DNA of 60,000 nucleotides from Membranipora membranacea. Lineage: Eukaryota > Bryozoa > Gymnolaemata > Cheilostomatida > Membraniporidae. Below are positions 12,566 to 23,824 of this stretch, one piece after another. Location: assembly GCA_914767715.1 (NCBI GenBank), contig OU612072.1, positions 8,558,001-8,618,000 of the forward strand, written 5' to 3'. Each line of letters opens with the position of its first letter. Position 1 is the first letter of the stretch. Below the pieces are notes generated by a model, which was not told where the DNA came from, did no database searches, and saw only the letters and a program-made list of their open reading frames with translations. The position numbers and the translations under genes are program-made.

Positions 12566-13477
12566 TGCAACAATCTCATTTACATGTACTCTCTGTATTT
12601 TTATACCAGCTTTTGTGTATCCTTGTAGTTCAAACTCACTTTTATAATTAACTCAATTAGCATTTCCTTTTGAAAGTAATCCTTTTTATCTCTGTTTTCT
12701 GGAATAATTTACTACCACAGAATGTAATATATATTCTATCTTAGTTGACAAAGGCTGAATCAGCCATTTGGCTTTCAGAAATATGACTGCACGTCATGTG
12801 ACCAGTCATCAAACGTGACCGGTCGATGCGGTTGATATTATGAAGTCGGATAGGCTGTAAATATTCTGAAGCAGATATCTATCATGAAACAATTTTTTTC
12901 AGAGTGCGCTACAGTGTAATGTCAGTCATATTGTATGGGTGCTCATTTTCATTGACTGTTTCACAACGCCATGAACAAACAAAACAACTGAACATCAGCT
13001 GTTTTCTTACATGCAGCTCATCCCAGATGCTTATCTGTCTCGTTTTGATCTTATTTATTTTCTCTTCCTATGCTTTTATACCTTATTGAATTCTTTGGTT
13101 CTACCAGGAGATTCTTTTACCTGGGAAGTTTTGATTGGAAACTTCTTGTTTTTTTAATTTCGATTTTTGTAAGCATTTATCTGCTGATACAACAAAATGA
13201 ATGAACAGCTACATATATAGTTCAAGGTTTAACATCAATGATAAAATTAGAGAAATCTGCAATTGGTTTGAATCTCTCTAAAGGCTGATCGATTTGGTCA
13301 TAACATTACCCAAGACTAGCCATGAAATGCAGAATTCATTATTATCAACGACCTCATAACCGGATGTGGTCAAAAGTAACGGAAGGGTACCAGCAATCTA
13401 GGCAGTTTTTCAGCACACGAATTAGCTTATTATGGTCATATTATAAGCAGGGCGCATTCCCTCTTACACATAATACC
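12566..13477. other. Gene-poor stretch between LINE and duplicated block
   Basis: No convincing open frame, splice-flanked exon or repeat was recognised. It may hold upstream exons of the plus-strand gene continued at 14.2-19.6 kb, but I could not identify them. Confidence 0.4.
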
Positions 13478-13782
13478 CTAACTCAGATTTGCGGTTAGTT
13501 GTCTTCCCTTATCCAAAGAGAAGACAATCATATTATTTAATTTTGTCATGTAGTTCCTACCCAACTTGCAATGATAGCACTTGAAGGTGCATCATCTGCC
13601 TATCGGTAATTGTTTTAATCCTCAAATGTCAAACACTAGATTTTGCACCAACTTTTATGTGGCTTGCATGTTGATCAATTCAATTACCTGATGTTAATTA
13701 TCTACATAGGTCGACAAAAAAGTTGTATATTTTAAACTGCCACTACAGCAGAGTTCGAGTAGCTCACACCCTTGTTTTATTG

Positions 13783-13913
13783 ATTGATTGATATAAACTT
13801 TATTAAAATGTACAAAAATGTTTGTTTGAAAAAACATTTGTATCAGAACATGTTTTACATTAGTGTGATGATTCCAGTGGTTCCAGTCATTTCAATTTAC
13901 ACTCCATGTATTG
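13783..13913 (-). mobile_element. 3' end fragment of a LINE/SINE inserted in copy A only
   Basis: Absent from copy B, where TTTTATTG joins CAGTATA directly. On the minus strand it ends TTTTAATAAAGTTTATATCA followed by ATCAATCAAT, a tetranucleotide-type tail. TATTG is present on both sides and is a plausible short target duplication. The body is too short to classify. Confidence 0.65.
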
Positions 13914-14151
13914 CAGTATAAGCGCACAAAAATCAGTTGCAGTACAATTAATTGCGGTCTTGTCAGTCTTATTTTTATCTATATATAACCTGTTTCTTTG
14001 GTTTAGTCACAAAAGATTTCTTTCACAACCTGGGATTCCCTGAATTTGGAAATTCCTGTTTTTCAAAACTGCAAAATCATGCCAAGAGGCTATTGAATTA
14101 TTATTCATGGTTGCTACAGCAAACAATCAATACTTCATTGATACCAGTTTC

Positions 14152-17100
14152 CACAATATTTTCGGAAACCCAAAGACTGTATACATGAAACAGTGTTCAG
14201 ATATTAGCATTCACATGGAAAGTTTGCCAGCCAGGATAGCAACATCATATGCATTCAATGCCAAACTCTCTGGTCAAATGTTGAGACAGGGATGGTAGAT
14301 GTGAATGGTTGCCTGGTGACCTAGCTGGTTGTGCTATCACCAGGATAAGGAAATACATGTAGTACAGTACAGCAGTACAGTACAGCAGTACAGTACAGCA
14401 AGTCAGCCATTATGGCTGCTAACTTTAGTTTTGATTTATGTTTTATGATCAATAAAAATGTATTCTTGTCGCAGTTATCACAGCAATGTTTACATCAGAC
14501 ACTTGCAGATTGGTAGTGCAAACAAAATCTAGAACCAGAAATAATTTTGACAAACAAATAAAAGCAAACAGAGAAAAGAATGATACTAATCTTTAATATG
14601 AAACAGATGTTAGAATGAAAAATTGAAGTTGAAAGCAGATTTTGAGAGTTTGCTTTTGCATAAGCACCGTGGGCTACTATAATAGCTGCAATCGAGAAAA
14701 GACTGAAGAACATCCATAGTACACCGCAACGGGGTGTGTTGCAGTTTTTAGTGTCATCTGATTTCTGATGATCATATCTTCTTGGGCAGCATATGCCAAC
14801 CAGATAGGTGCAAAGTCCAAGTATGAAAAACACGCTTGCAAATACAAGTCCGACGATTACAAGCTGATCCCCGAGAGGTGTACTCTCCAACATCTTCACC
14901 ATGTTGATTTGGGATTTGATATACTAGTGGCCAATAAAACGCTCAAATGAGGCTCTGTAATAAATGCAAAAAAATGCCTGATCAGTTTAAACTTGATAAC
15001 AATAGATCCGTCAGATTTTATGACATAAATAAGGTGTTGGGTTGTCACTGCCAAGCATGTTAATCTTTAACTAGGCTGCAACCTTTCGAGGTGGTATTTC
15101 GTATATTATTATAGAGTCTAAAAAGCTTGACTTGATGTGACTTAATCGCTGTGTTCATCTCGAATACATGAAGCTATGCAAACGCTACTTGTATACTCAC
15201 CGATACTGTCTCCTGCAATAATAGTACTCCAGCCAAGAACAGAATTCACTTTGATATTTTTGCTGCTTCACACAAGTCTTTATTTGTGTTGATTAGTCAT
15301 GGAGAGTTGCCAACATCGATTAACAAATGAAAAATTTACACGTGGAAATCATGACTAACTTTGGAATTCCATTTTCCCATTATAACTGTAAATATGCCAA
15401 TACGACAGTTATTGGCAATGGGACAGTTATTGGCAATACGACAGTTATCCCTTGCATTGAGTTTGCTCACTGTCAGCAGCTTTGCAACATTCAACAAAGA
15501 AAGAAAAACACATGAGCTGTTTATTATGTACAATTATTGATTCTTTGTGCGTTGCTAGCACCGATAGAATTCAGCTTCAGCCGAAATGTCATTAATCATG
15601 GTTTATAGATGCAGCAGTATAAAACCATTCCACGTAACAACCTTAATTTCAGTGTGATATAGGATATCAGTGCCGTCTAATTATGTAAAATATCTGACCT
15701 GATTCAAATTCTGTTTTAACGAATGCTGTGAAGGTCTGAAAAGTAGTTGAGAATTGCCTGCCCTGACATATTTGAAGTGCTCGATGACTGTGATGCAAGT
15801 TAGTGGCATTAAATCATCCACCACTTAAAATTTAGGAGTGTTCGAGGAGCTCTCAGGCGTGATCCAATTCTAGTGGATAAATCATTAGTTTGATGGCATA
15901 CCAAGCTAGCACGCTAATCATGGTCTTTATACTGTGAATTTCTAGGCACAAATGATTCAGAAAATGACAACTGAGGCAACTGGAGAGCTGTAAGGTGTAC
16001 AAAGTTTCCAGCCAAGATGATGAGCATCGCAGGATCGCTAATAACTGTTTCTACCACAACACACAGCTAATTTGCTGCTACCCTGCTAACAGTAAGCGTA
16101 TAGTGAAACACATTGATGACAGCAAGACTGAAGAGTTCGTTGATCTGACATTTGGACCACAGGATCGTCAATATAACATTTTAGTGAATGTATTGCCAAA
16201 ATCCCTATTGATACTACTAAAAATTCATGAGATATATTTAGTGTTGAAGGAAAGCGAAAGGAATAGGAATCCAAAGAGTTTTATTGCAGTGATGATATGC
16301 CTTTGCTGTATTCATTTGATGATCATCTGATTAAATTTAAATTAAATTTAAATTAAGATACTAGCTCAGATTTGTGGTTAGTTGTCTTCCCTTATCCAAA
16401 GAGAAGACAATCATATTATTTAACTTGGTCATGTAGTTCCTACCCAACTTGCAATGATAGCACTTGAAGATGCATCATCTGCCTATCGGTAATTGTTTTA
16501 ATCCTCAAATGTCAAACACTAGATTTTGCACCAACTTTTATGTGGCTTGCATGTTGATCAATTCAATTACCTGATGTTAATTCTCTACTTAGGTCGACAA
16601 AAAAGTTGTATATTGAAACTGCCACTACAGCAAAGTTCGAACAGCTCACACCCTTGTTTTATTGCAGTATAATCGCACAAAAATCAGTTGCAGTACAATT
16701 GATTGCGGTCTTGTCAGTCTTATTTTTATCTATATATATAACCTGTTTTTTTGGTTTATTCACAAAAGATATCTTTCACAACCTGGGATTCCCTGAATTT
16801 GGAAATTCCTGTTTTTCAAAACTGCAAAATCATGCCAGGAGGCTACTGAATTATTATTCATGGTTGCTACAACAAACAATCAATACTTCATTGATACCAT
16901 TTTCCACAATATTTTCTGAAACCCAAAGACTGTATACATGAAACAATGTTCAGATATTAGCATTCACATGGAAAGTTTGCCAGCCAGGATAGCAACATCC
17001 TATTCATTCAATGCCAAACTCTCTGGTAAAATATTGAGACAGGGATGGTAAATGTGAATGGTTGTCTGGTGACCTAGCTGGTTGTGCGATCACCAGGACA

Positions 17101-19580
17101 AGGAAATACATTTAGAACAGTACAGCAAGTCAGCCATTATGGCTGCTAACTTTAGTCTCGATTTATGTTTATGATCAATTAAAATGTATACTTGTCGCAG
17201 TTATCACAGCAATGTTAACATCAGACACTTGCAGATTGGTAGTGCAAAAAAAAGGTAGAACCAGAAATAATTTTGCCAAACAAATAAAAGAAAACAGAGA
17301 AAAGAATGCTGATCAAGCCACTAATAAGCTACGCATGTGTTTTTCAACATTGCGATACCAATCTTTAATATGAAACAGATGTAAGAATGTAAAATCGACA
17401 CATTCAAGTTGAAAGCAGATTTTGAGAGTTTGCTTTTGCAAAAGCACCGTAGGCTACTATAATAGCTGCAATCGAGAAAAGACTGAAGAACATCCATAGT
17501 ACACCGCAACGGGGTGTGTTGCAGTTTTTAGTGTCATCTGTTTTCTGATGATCATATCTTCTTGGGCAGCATATGCCAACCAGATAGGTGCAAAGTCCAA
17601 GTATGAAAAACACGCTTGCAAATACAAGTCCGACGATTACAAGCTGATCCCCGAGAGGTGTACTTTCCAACATCTTCACCATGTTGATTTGGGATTTGAT
17701 ATACTAGTGGCCAATAAAACGCTCAAATGAGGCTCTGTAATAAATGCAAAAAGATGCCTGATCAGTTTAAACTTGATAACAATAGATCCGTCAGATTTTA
17801 TGTCATAAATAAGGGGTTGGGTTGTCACTGCCAAGCATGTTAATCCTTAACTAGGCTGCGACTTTCAGAGGTGGTATTTCGTATATTATTATAGAGTCTA
17901 AAAAGCTTGACTTGATGTGACTTATTCGTTGTGTTCATCTCAAATACATGAAGCATTGCAAACGCTACTCGCATACTCACCGATACTGTCTCCTGCAATA
18001 ATAGTACTCCAGCCGAGAACAGCATTCACTTTGATATTTTTGCTGCCTCACACAAGTCTTTATTTGTGTTGAATAGTCATGGAGAGTTGCCAACATCGAT
18101 TAACAAATGAAAAATGTACACGTGGGAATCATGACTAACTTTGGAATTCCATTTTCCCATTATAACTGTAAATATGTCAATACGACTCGATCCCTTGCAT
18201 TGAGTTTGCTCACTGTCAGCAGCTTTGCAACTTTCAACAAAGAAAGAAAAAAACATGAGCTGTTTATTTTGTACAATTATTATTGATTCTTTGTGTGTTG
18301 CTAGCGCACGATAGAATTCAGCTTCAGCCGAAATGTCATTAATCATGGTTTATAGATGCAGCAGTATAAAACCATTCCATGTAACAACCTTAATATCAGT
18401 GTGATAGGATATCAGTGCCGTATAATTATGTAAAATATCTGACCCGATTCAAATTCTGTTTTAACGAATGCTGTGAAGGTCTGAAAAGTAGTTGAGAATT
18501 GCCTGCCCTAACTTATTTGAAGTGCTCGATGATTGTGATGCAAGTTAGTGGCATTAAATCATCGATCACTTAAAATTTAGGAGTGTTCGAGGAGCTCTCA
18601 GGCGTGATCAAATTCTAGTGGATAAATCATTAGTTTGATGGCATGCCAAGCTAGCACGCTAATCATGGTCTTTATACCAGAGACTATAGATATCATCTAT
18701 CATCTATAGGCTCTGTTTATACTGTGAATTCTTAGGCACAAATGACTCTAAAAATGACAACTGAGGCAACTGGAGAGCTGTAATGTGTACAAAGTTTCCA
18801 GTCAAGATGATGAGCATCGCAGGATCGCTAATAACTGCTTCTACCACAACACACAGCTAATTTGCTGCTACCCTGCTAACAGTAAGCGTAGAGTGAAACA
18901 CATCGATGGCAGCAAGACTGGAGAGTTCGTTGATCAGACATTTGGACCACAGGATCGTCAATATAACATTTCAGTGAATGTATTGCCAAAATCCCTATTG
19001 ATACTACTAAAAATTTATAAGATATATTTAGTGTTGTAGGAAAGCGAAAGGAATAGGAATCCAAAGAGTTTTATTGCAGTGATGATATGCCTTTGCTGTA
19101 TTCATTTGATGATGATCTGATTAAATTTACAGTGATAGATTTGAAACACTATGCGACCAGATTCATTTGGGCACCAGGGCATTGCATACAAGATCTCTTG
19201 GATACAATGATAATCAACGCCTCTTAGAAATGTAAGTTTTCCTTAAGAATAGAATGTTATGATATATGTGTTAGCGCTAACAATATTTTTGAATTATTGA
19301 CTTAATTTTGTAATATACATTGTGTGGGCACAACTCTTATTTACGCTGTGTAATTAAGGTGAAAATTGATGAGGGAATATAAGGCTTCATTGTAGAAATG
19401 ACATGAAATTGTAAGATACAAGCAACAGAATAACCTCGGCCTACAGATATAGATCAAACTTGGCGTTGGTGTCTAGCAACGTAACATATTATGTTTTAAT
19501 GACAATAATGTTTATTTGTTTGCAGATACCCAGCATTACCACCAGCGAAAGGTTCTCAGAAGAATAAGAGACTTTTCTAA
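14152..19580 (+). CDS. 3' part of an unrecognised plus-strand gene spanning the duplication
   Basis: Three exons join in phase: one ending at 14294 in copy A (motifs HMESLPARIATSY, LSGQMLRQG; donor GTAGAT), 19133-19231 (DRFETLCDQIHLGTRALH, GYNDNQRLLE; donor GTAAGT) and 19526-19580 (YPALPPAKGSQKNKRLF then TAA). The start of the first exon is not fixed; acceptors after TACCAG (14148) or GTTCAG (about 14195) are possible. The matching exon in copy B has a TGA upstream and TACCAG changed to TACCAT, so copy A is the likely functional one. The predicted protein end is helical and then Pro/Lys-rich. I do not recognise the family, and upstream exons were not found. The last two exons are better supported than the first. 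Confidence 0.42.
14495..14902 (-). CDS. Small membrane protein with CCPRR motif, duplicate A (unrecognised)
   Basis: A 135-residue frame starting at the ATG ending at 14902. It has a short cytosol- or lumen-facing head (MVKMLESTPLGDQ), a hydrophobic helix at 14-38, then CCPRRYDHQK and a Cys-containing loop (Cys54, Cys59), a second helix at 61-77, then AKANSQNLL. After residue 92 this copy reads on for 43 residues with a third hydrophobic stretch, because a deletion removed the stop that ends duplicate B. TM-CC-basic loop-TM loosely recalls the TM2-TM3 segment of prominins, but similarity is weak and I do not assign it. Duplicate B differs at only three of the first 92 residues (S48T, H78Y, Y81F). 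A good donor on the minus strand (about 15203) could mark a 5' exon. Confidence 0.6.
   Translation of the reverse strand: MVKMLESTPLGDQLVIVGLVFASVFFILGLCTYLVGICCPRRYDHQKSDDTKNCNTPRCGVLWMFFSLFSIAAIIVAHGAYAKANSQNLLSTSIFHSNICFILKISIILFSVCFYLFVKIISGSRFCLHYQSASV
15980..16330 (+). other. Open segment conserved in both duplicates, coding status unclear
   Basis: Reads YKVSSQDDEHRRIANNC, then FGPQDRQYN, and is repeated at 18770-19039. Copy differences are mostly amino-acid changing (I/R, D/G, E/G, L/Q, L/S), which argues against strong protein constraint. It is either a decaying exon or chance open sequence. Confidence 0.25.
17404..17682 (-). CDS. Small membrane protein with CCPRR motif, duplicate B (unrecognised)
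   Basis: A 92-residue frame, paralogue of 14495-14902 from the tandem duplication. It has two predicted transmembrane helices (residues 14-38 and 61-77) joined by a loop with CCPRR, an acidic patch and two further Cys. It stops at AKANSQNLLST. The shorter form is probably ancestral, since copy A lost the stop through a deletion in the following sequence. Long hydrophobic segments kept intact in both copies support a real gene. No known domain was recognised, and a fragment of a larger multi-exon membrane protein is possible. Confidence 0.58.
   Translation of the reverse strand: MVKMLESTPLGDQLVIVGLVFASVFFILGLCTYLVGICCPRRYDHQKTDDTKNCNTPRCGVLWMFFSLFSIAAIIVAYGAFAKANSQNLLST
18671..18721. mobile_element. 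39-bp palindromic insertion with 6-bp target duplication
   Basis: Present in copy B and absent from the orthologous site in copy A. TTTATA (18671-18676 and 18716-18721) flanks an insert of 39 bases. The insert's ends are inverted repeats: CAGAGACTATAGAT against CAGAGCCTATAGAT, one mismatch in 14. The empty site in copy A defines the insertion exactly. Confidence 0.8.
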
Positions 19581-20072
19581 CAAAAGTAAGTTTGCAACAA
19601 TTTTCACTTTTTACACATGTGCGGAGGGGAACTTTTTCTACTGCGAATAATTTACTCTGCTAGGTAATACAAGCTACCATAGTCAACAACATTGATGCAA
19701 ATATCAAATTTATCATTGTCATCATTATTGACGACATTTACATCACTGAAATTGAGTCGATGTAAAGAGGATGCAAATTTTTAAGTGTCTGCACAAATTG
19801 TGTGCCAACTGAGACTACAGTGAGGGCAACTTCAGCCATCGGCAGCAAAAAAATAATTCAATTTAGTTTAATTGATCTGTGTATGGAAGCCTGTAACCTG
19901 TAGCCTGTAACCTAAGAGGTCGTGGTGTTTGTCGCAAGACCAAAAGCAGTGATCCTGTTTGGCCTACTTGTTGAAAAATTTCTAAGCCAGTAGACAGTTA
20001 TTATCTGAGTTACAAATTATGTGATCTCTAAAAGGTTGGCCTGTCTTGTCAAGCTTTGTTGGGTGCAAAGTG

Positions 20073-20084
20073 GGGGGGGGGGGG
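20073..20084 (+). repeat. Poly-G run
   Basis: About twelve consecutive G in otherwise AT-rich intergenic DNA (19581-20620), where I see no gene. The exact length is prone to sequencing error. Confidence 0.7.
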
Positions 20085-20624
20085 TAGATAGAGCTCTCAA
20101 GATGGAACAACTCACCTTATCGACATCTTGTTCGCAAGAGTTGACATGCCCTCACCAAGCTAAGCTAACAAGACTATCAAAGACACACTACAAAGCTATA
20201 TCAACTCCCTAATTTTTGCAGGGCCATAGACTTTTTCAATCATGGAATCTCTTCATATCACATTGATAATGGAAAGTATGTAACTGTTGATGGACGGCCA
20301 GTTTCCTAAACCATTTCCTGTGTTAATTCTACTCAAAGCAGATGTATGTAGCTGTACTAATCTGGATAATATCTAGAATTCTAAGATCTGATCAGCCATC
20401 ATGTATTCATGACTCCTGACAAGACTTCAATCACACTTAAGTAAACACACACACATCCCTATCAGGGAAACCTAAAATAATATTATACAATTATGAAGCC
20501 TAAACTATACCGTTATCATATGTATTTTTGGGTTCAAATTGATTGATTAATATATGAGGGAGTGCTGTGCAATTAAGTTTTATTTCTTTACGGTCTCGAT
20601 GGCATCACCACATCATTTTGACTC

Positions 20625-20790
20625 AAGGTCATTCCGTTACAGTATACTCGAACACAGGGATAATGTACAACCAAGCAACGCTGCTACCACTGCACCATGG
20701 TGTCTGCTATCACCATCAGCTGTACCTTGTGGTGCAATGGTAGCAGAGTTGCCTGATGGTATATTATACCTGGGTTGAACCCTACCTGTA
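20625..20790. mobile_element. Two tRNA-Gly-like SINE heads, head to head
   Basis: Plus strand: TGGTGCAATGGTAGCAGAGT, then GGGTTGAACCC about 30 bases on. Minus strand, reading left from about 20700: TGGTGCAGTGGTAGCAGCGT, then GTTCGAGTAT. The A-box regions are near-perfect inverted copies separated by about 30 bases. Both have RNA polymerase III-like A and B boxes, but neither forms a full tRNA. Confidence 0.55.
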
Positions 20791-21001
20791 CCCAAGAATT
20801 TGTATCATCATCATATCTGTGAAATTATTAGTATATCATTGTGACAGAGGATGAGGATTGCCTGGTGATTCCCAATGCTGATTGATTATGTTTCTAAAGC
20901 TGAAAATCGCACACATGATAGGATAAAATATGGAGAATAAGATGTTATACAAAATAGCAGCCTCAAAGTAAGTCTTTAATCTCATGGAAAATCATGTTAT
21001 A

Positions 21002-21510
21002 GACAGTTTTCTGAGCTCTGATTTAGGCCTCAATTTGGAATTGTCCTCTCTCCAGTCTGGTACTTTTAACCCACGCCGCATAGGAAAAACGTGCTAAAAA
21101 GAGGGTTATCTTGAAAACCGCTTATAATAGGAAAAAAATTGTTTTTGATTCAGAATATGCAACATTGAAAACTCATAATGAACAATGTTTGGTAAATAAT
21201 TTTAGTATTTGGATAGTCAATTATAGCATTTTCTGCCAGTTTTGCGGACAATTTGGCAGAATCCTTCATGAGTTTCGTCACTAAAATTAAGACTTATCAA
21301 CAGTCAAGCCTCCAATGATTTGGAAACCCTGTCTCCCAGGGTTTTCAATGGTGCAGACTCTGAATCAAAAATCATTTTTATCCTAGCATCAGCGGTTTTC
21401 AATGAAACCCTCTTTCAGCAGGTTTCTCCTATGCGGCGAGGGTTATAAGTATTAAACTGGAGAGAGGACAACTCCGAATTGGGGCATATATCAGAGCTCA
21501 GAAAACTGTC
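21002..21510. mobile_element. 509-bp foldback MITE, copy 1, TA target site
   Basis: Begins GACAGTTTTCTGAGCTC and ends GAGCTCAGAAAACTGTC, flanked by TA on both sides. Arms of about 190 bases are inverted copies, including CCTCTCTCCAGT / ACTGGAGAGAGG and GCCGCAT / ATGCGGC. It has no coding capacity. A second copy in the opposite orientation lies at 25191-25698. The TA duplication fits a Tc1/mariner-type transposase acting in trans. Confidence 0.88.
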
Positions 21511-22283
21511 TATTTGGTTAAGGTTTGTTTTACTGACAAAATGAGTCATCTCCGTTCCTGCACCTTATCACGGTAGAGTCATGCTAGGTCAAACATCGGA
21601 ACACCATGAGGCATTTCAGTTTTCTCAGGTAGTTATTGGAGAAATTAAAAAATTTATAGAGTTATCCTGCCTTGTTGTCTGCTAAGACAACTCCAAACTT
21701 TTACATATCCAATCATAACAAGCAAAATTTTGAGCAAGCCAGTTGCAGAACTGAATAGAATTGGGGTCAGTATTTGACCCTCTGTTATCCCAGCAGACAT
21801 ATCACTTCTTGTTCAATAGACATTGGTTAAAAGTGTGTGTAATGAGCTCATTCTCGACGTTATGATGCGCTTTAGCTAGGCAACTAGTTTTCTTTACAGT
21901 CAAACCAAGTCTTTAACTCCTTGGTCAAACCCTCTTAAAATGTCACCAATCTAAAGTCATAACCCCATCTGGCATGTTGGAGTGTTCTGGATATCTGGTT
22001 TGATATGGAAATGGATAATCACATAACCAAAGGCGATACAGTAAACTGTAATCGCTTAGCCTGGTAACCTAATCTAACATGGCAAAGGGTAGGGTTTTAA
22101 AAAAATGTCTTGTTCTCTGATTTTCGATGAGCGAATAATTTTAATCAGGCTTATCATTGAAGGTGATTGGTAGCTGCCTTCTGGACATTGCCTCTGTGTA
22201 CATAATGATTCATCCCCAACGCAGATTTCCTGCGCACATCACTGAGTAAATATGAGTTAATCTTTATGCTTTGCGTTATGCAG

Positions 22284-22391
22284 CAAAGAAGCAATGCTAC
22301 ATTACGGAAAGTAATATGAGCATTGAGCAACATAAGCCAAAGCTATCTTCAGTGAGGACAATGATAAAAGAAGCTTTAAACATTTATATAT
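22284..22391 (+). other. Possible single exon of unknown gene
   Basis: ATGCAG acceptor, 35 open codons (including MSIEQHKPKLSSV and TMIKEALNIYI), then a consensus GTAAGT donor. No partner exons were found nearby, so it may be a chance or relic exon. The flanks (21513-22283 and 22392-23824) hold nothing else I recognise. Confidence 0.22.
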
Positions 22392-23824
22392 GTAAGTGGT
22401 GAATTATTGCAAAATTGGCATTACATCATCAAAAAGCTGAGCCTGTCATAATGTGTAGCTTGAAGTATTTCTCTCAATTGTTGAGTCTCCCATTGACCGG
22501 AAGTGCCGAAAGATGTCAAAATATCATTACTCCATCGTTAAGTGTAAATCTGAGTAAATCATCAGGTACAGCTGAAATCATTGGATTATTGAAATGCACA
22601 CTGCAATGACTGAAAGTAGAGGTTGTTACAATGACTGTAGTTGCCGTTACTGCGAGCTGTTTTACAACAGGTTTGTCATAAAATACCCTAGATTTGCGAA
22701 TCCAGCCTTCAACAAACAGTATTATGAACCTGTGTAAGTGTTGTCTGTTTACTTTACAACTACATTCTGTAAGGAGTTTGTGATTGAAAAAGTTTATTTT
22801 GGGTACATTGTTCAATTTTCAATAACTCACGAGTTGCCTTCCCATGGCCATATTATGATATGAAGAACTTAGGCATTTGACATTGTAGCCCCCACAGTAT
22901 TATCAGCTTTAGATTTATTTTGTTGTTATAAGAGCGTTGATTGGCTTAATGTTTGATAGAATCCAAATGCAGAGACAACAACTTAATTTATGAGGAAAGT
23001 TTAAGAGGCTTTTAATATTTAGAAGATTCCAGAGAGTCGGGAGTATTCTAGACACTTTAGGTTCTTCAAAGTTCGATTGAGGCTTGATTGTCTATGAGGT
23101 GTGAGTAAGGGAAGAAGAATGAAATGTACAATATAGAACTAGGCCTAAAATAAATTGTAAAATTCAGTATTATTTTATTATTTATAATAAACATGATATT
23201 ATTATTATATTTATTTATAATAGCTAGACAATAATCATTTTCTCATTCCAATCTAGATAAATGGATAAATACAAGGAATAGTTGGTACTCCCTGATTAGA
23301 CTTGCAGGTACAATACCTCTATTTATTTCCCCATGATGATGCATATATATGAATCATGCTGTCTTGCTAGCTCCAAAGCAAAAGCCGCCTTCAAAACGTG
23401 ATAGGCTACTCGCCATGAATAACCACTCAAAATGTAGCTCAAAACCTGTATTTTAATATGTATCATTTCTGTCAAATCCTGAGCATTGCAAACTTTATTA
23501 CAGGCCTGGAAAGAGCACCAATCGAAAATTCCCCATTTTTACTGCACATTTCCATTGCAAACATGGACACCATCAAAGGCTATAAATGCTTTAAGTTTTA
23601 TATCATTTTATTTTTCGAATTTCAGTTTTTACGCATTTGAGAATATTTCCATAGTATTCTACAACTCACCAATGCAATAGCTCGGCTTTTCGAGCCTGTT
23701 TTTGATCAAATTTGTAATTTATTTTTCTTCGAGCAGTGGTTCAACAGGCCCATGGTTGGTCAAATAGGGGTGCTGTACCGCAGATAAATATCATCTTAAC
23801 TGTCTCTATCAACAACACAATTTG

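Larger units (their letters stand above)
13478..16339. repeat. Tandem duplication, copy A (2.86 kb)
   Basis: Copy A starts at CTAACTCAGATTTG and aligns almost base for base with 16361-19129. The ends coincide at the AT-rich motif GATTAAATTTA, and 21 bases of AT-rich junction (16340-16360) separate the copies. Copy-specific changes in A: a 131-bp insertion (13783-13913), extra GTACAGTACAGCA units near 14358-14400, three units of an 18-bp repeat near 15402-15450, and loss of about 46 bp near 14582. It contains one minus-strand membrane-protein gene and one plus-strand exon candidate. Confidence 0.92.
16361..19129. repeat. Tandem duplication, copy B (2.77 kb)
   Basis: Second copy of 13478-16339, in direct orientation. 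It lacks the 131-bp insertion but carries a 39-bp palindromic insertion with target duplication at 18671-18721. Its last bases (GATTAAATTTA) run straight into the single-copy exon at 19133. Scattered substitutions throughout indicate a fairly recent, but not immediate, duplication. Confidence 0.92.

Noticed and set aside
20000-20212. 63-codon frame with the poly-G run
   Set aside because: Low-complexity run makes an artificial Gly tract; no homology recognised.
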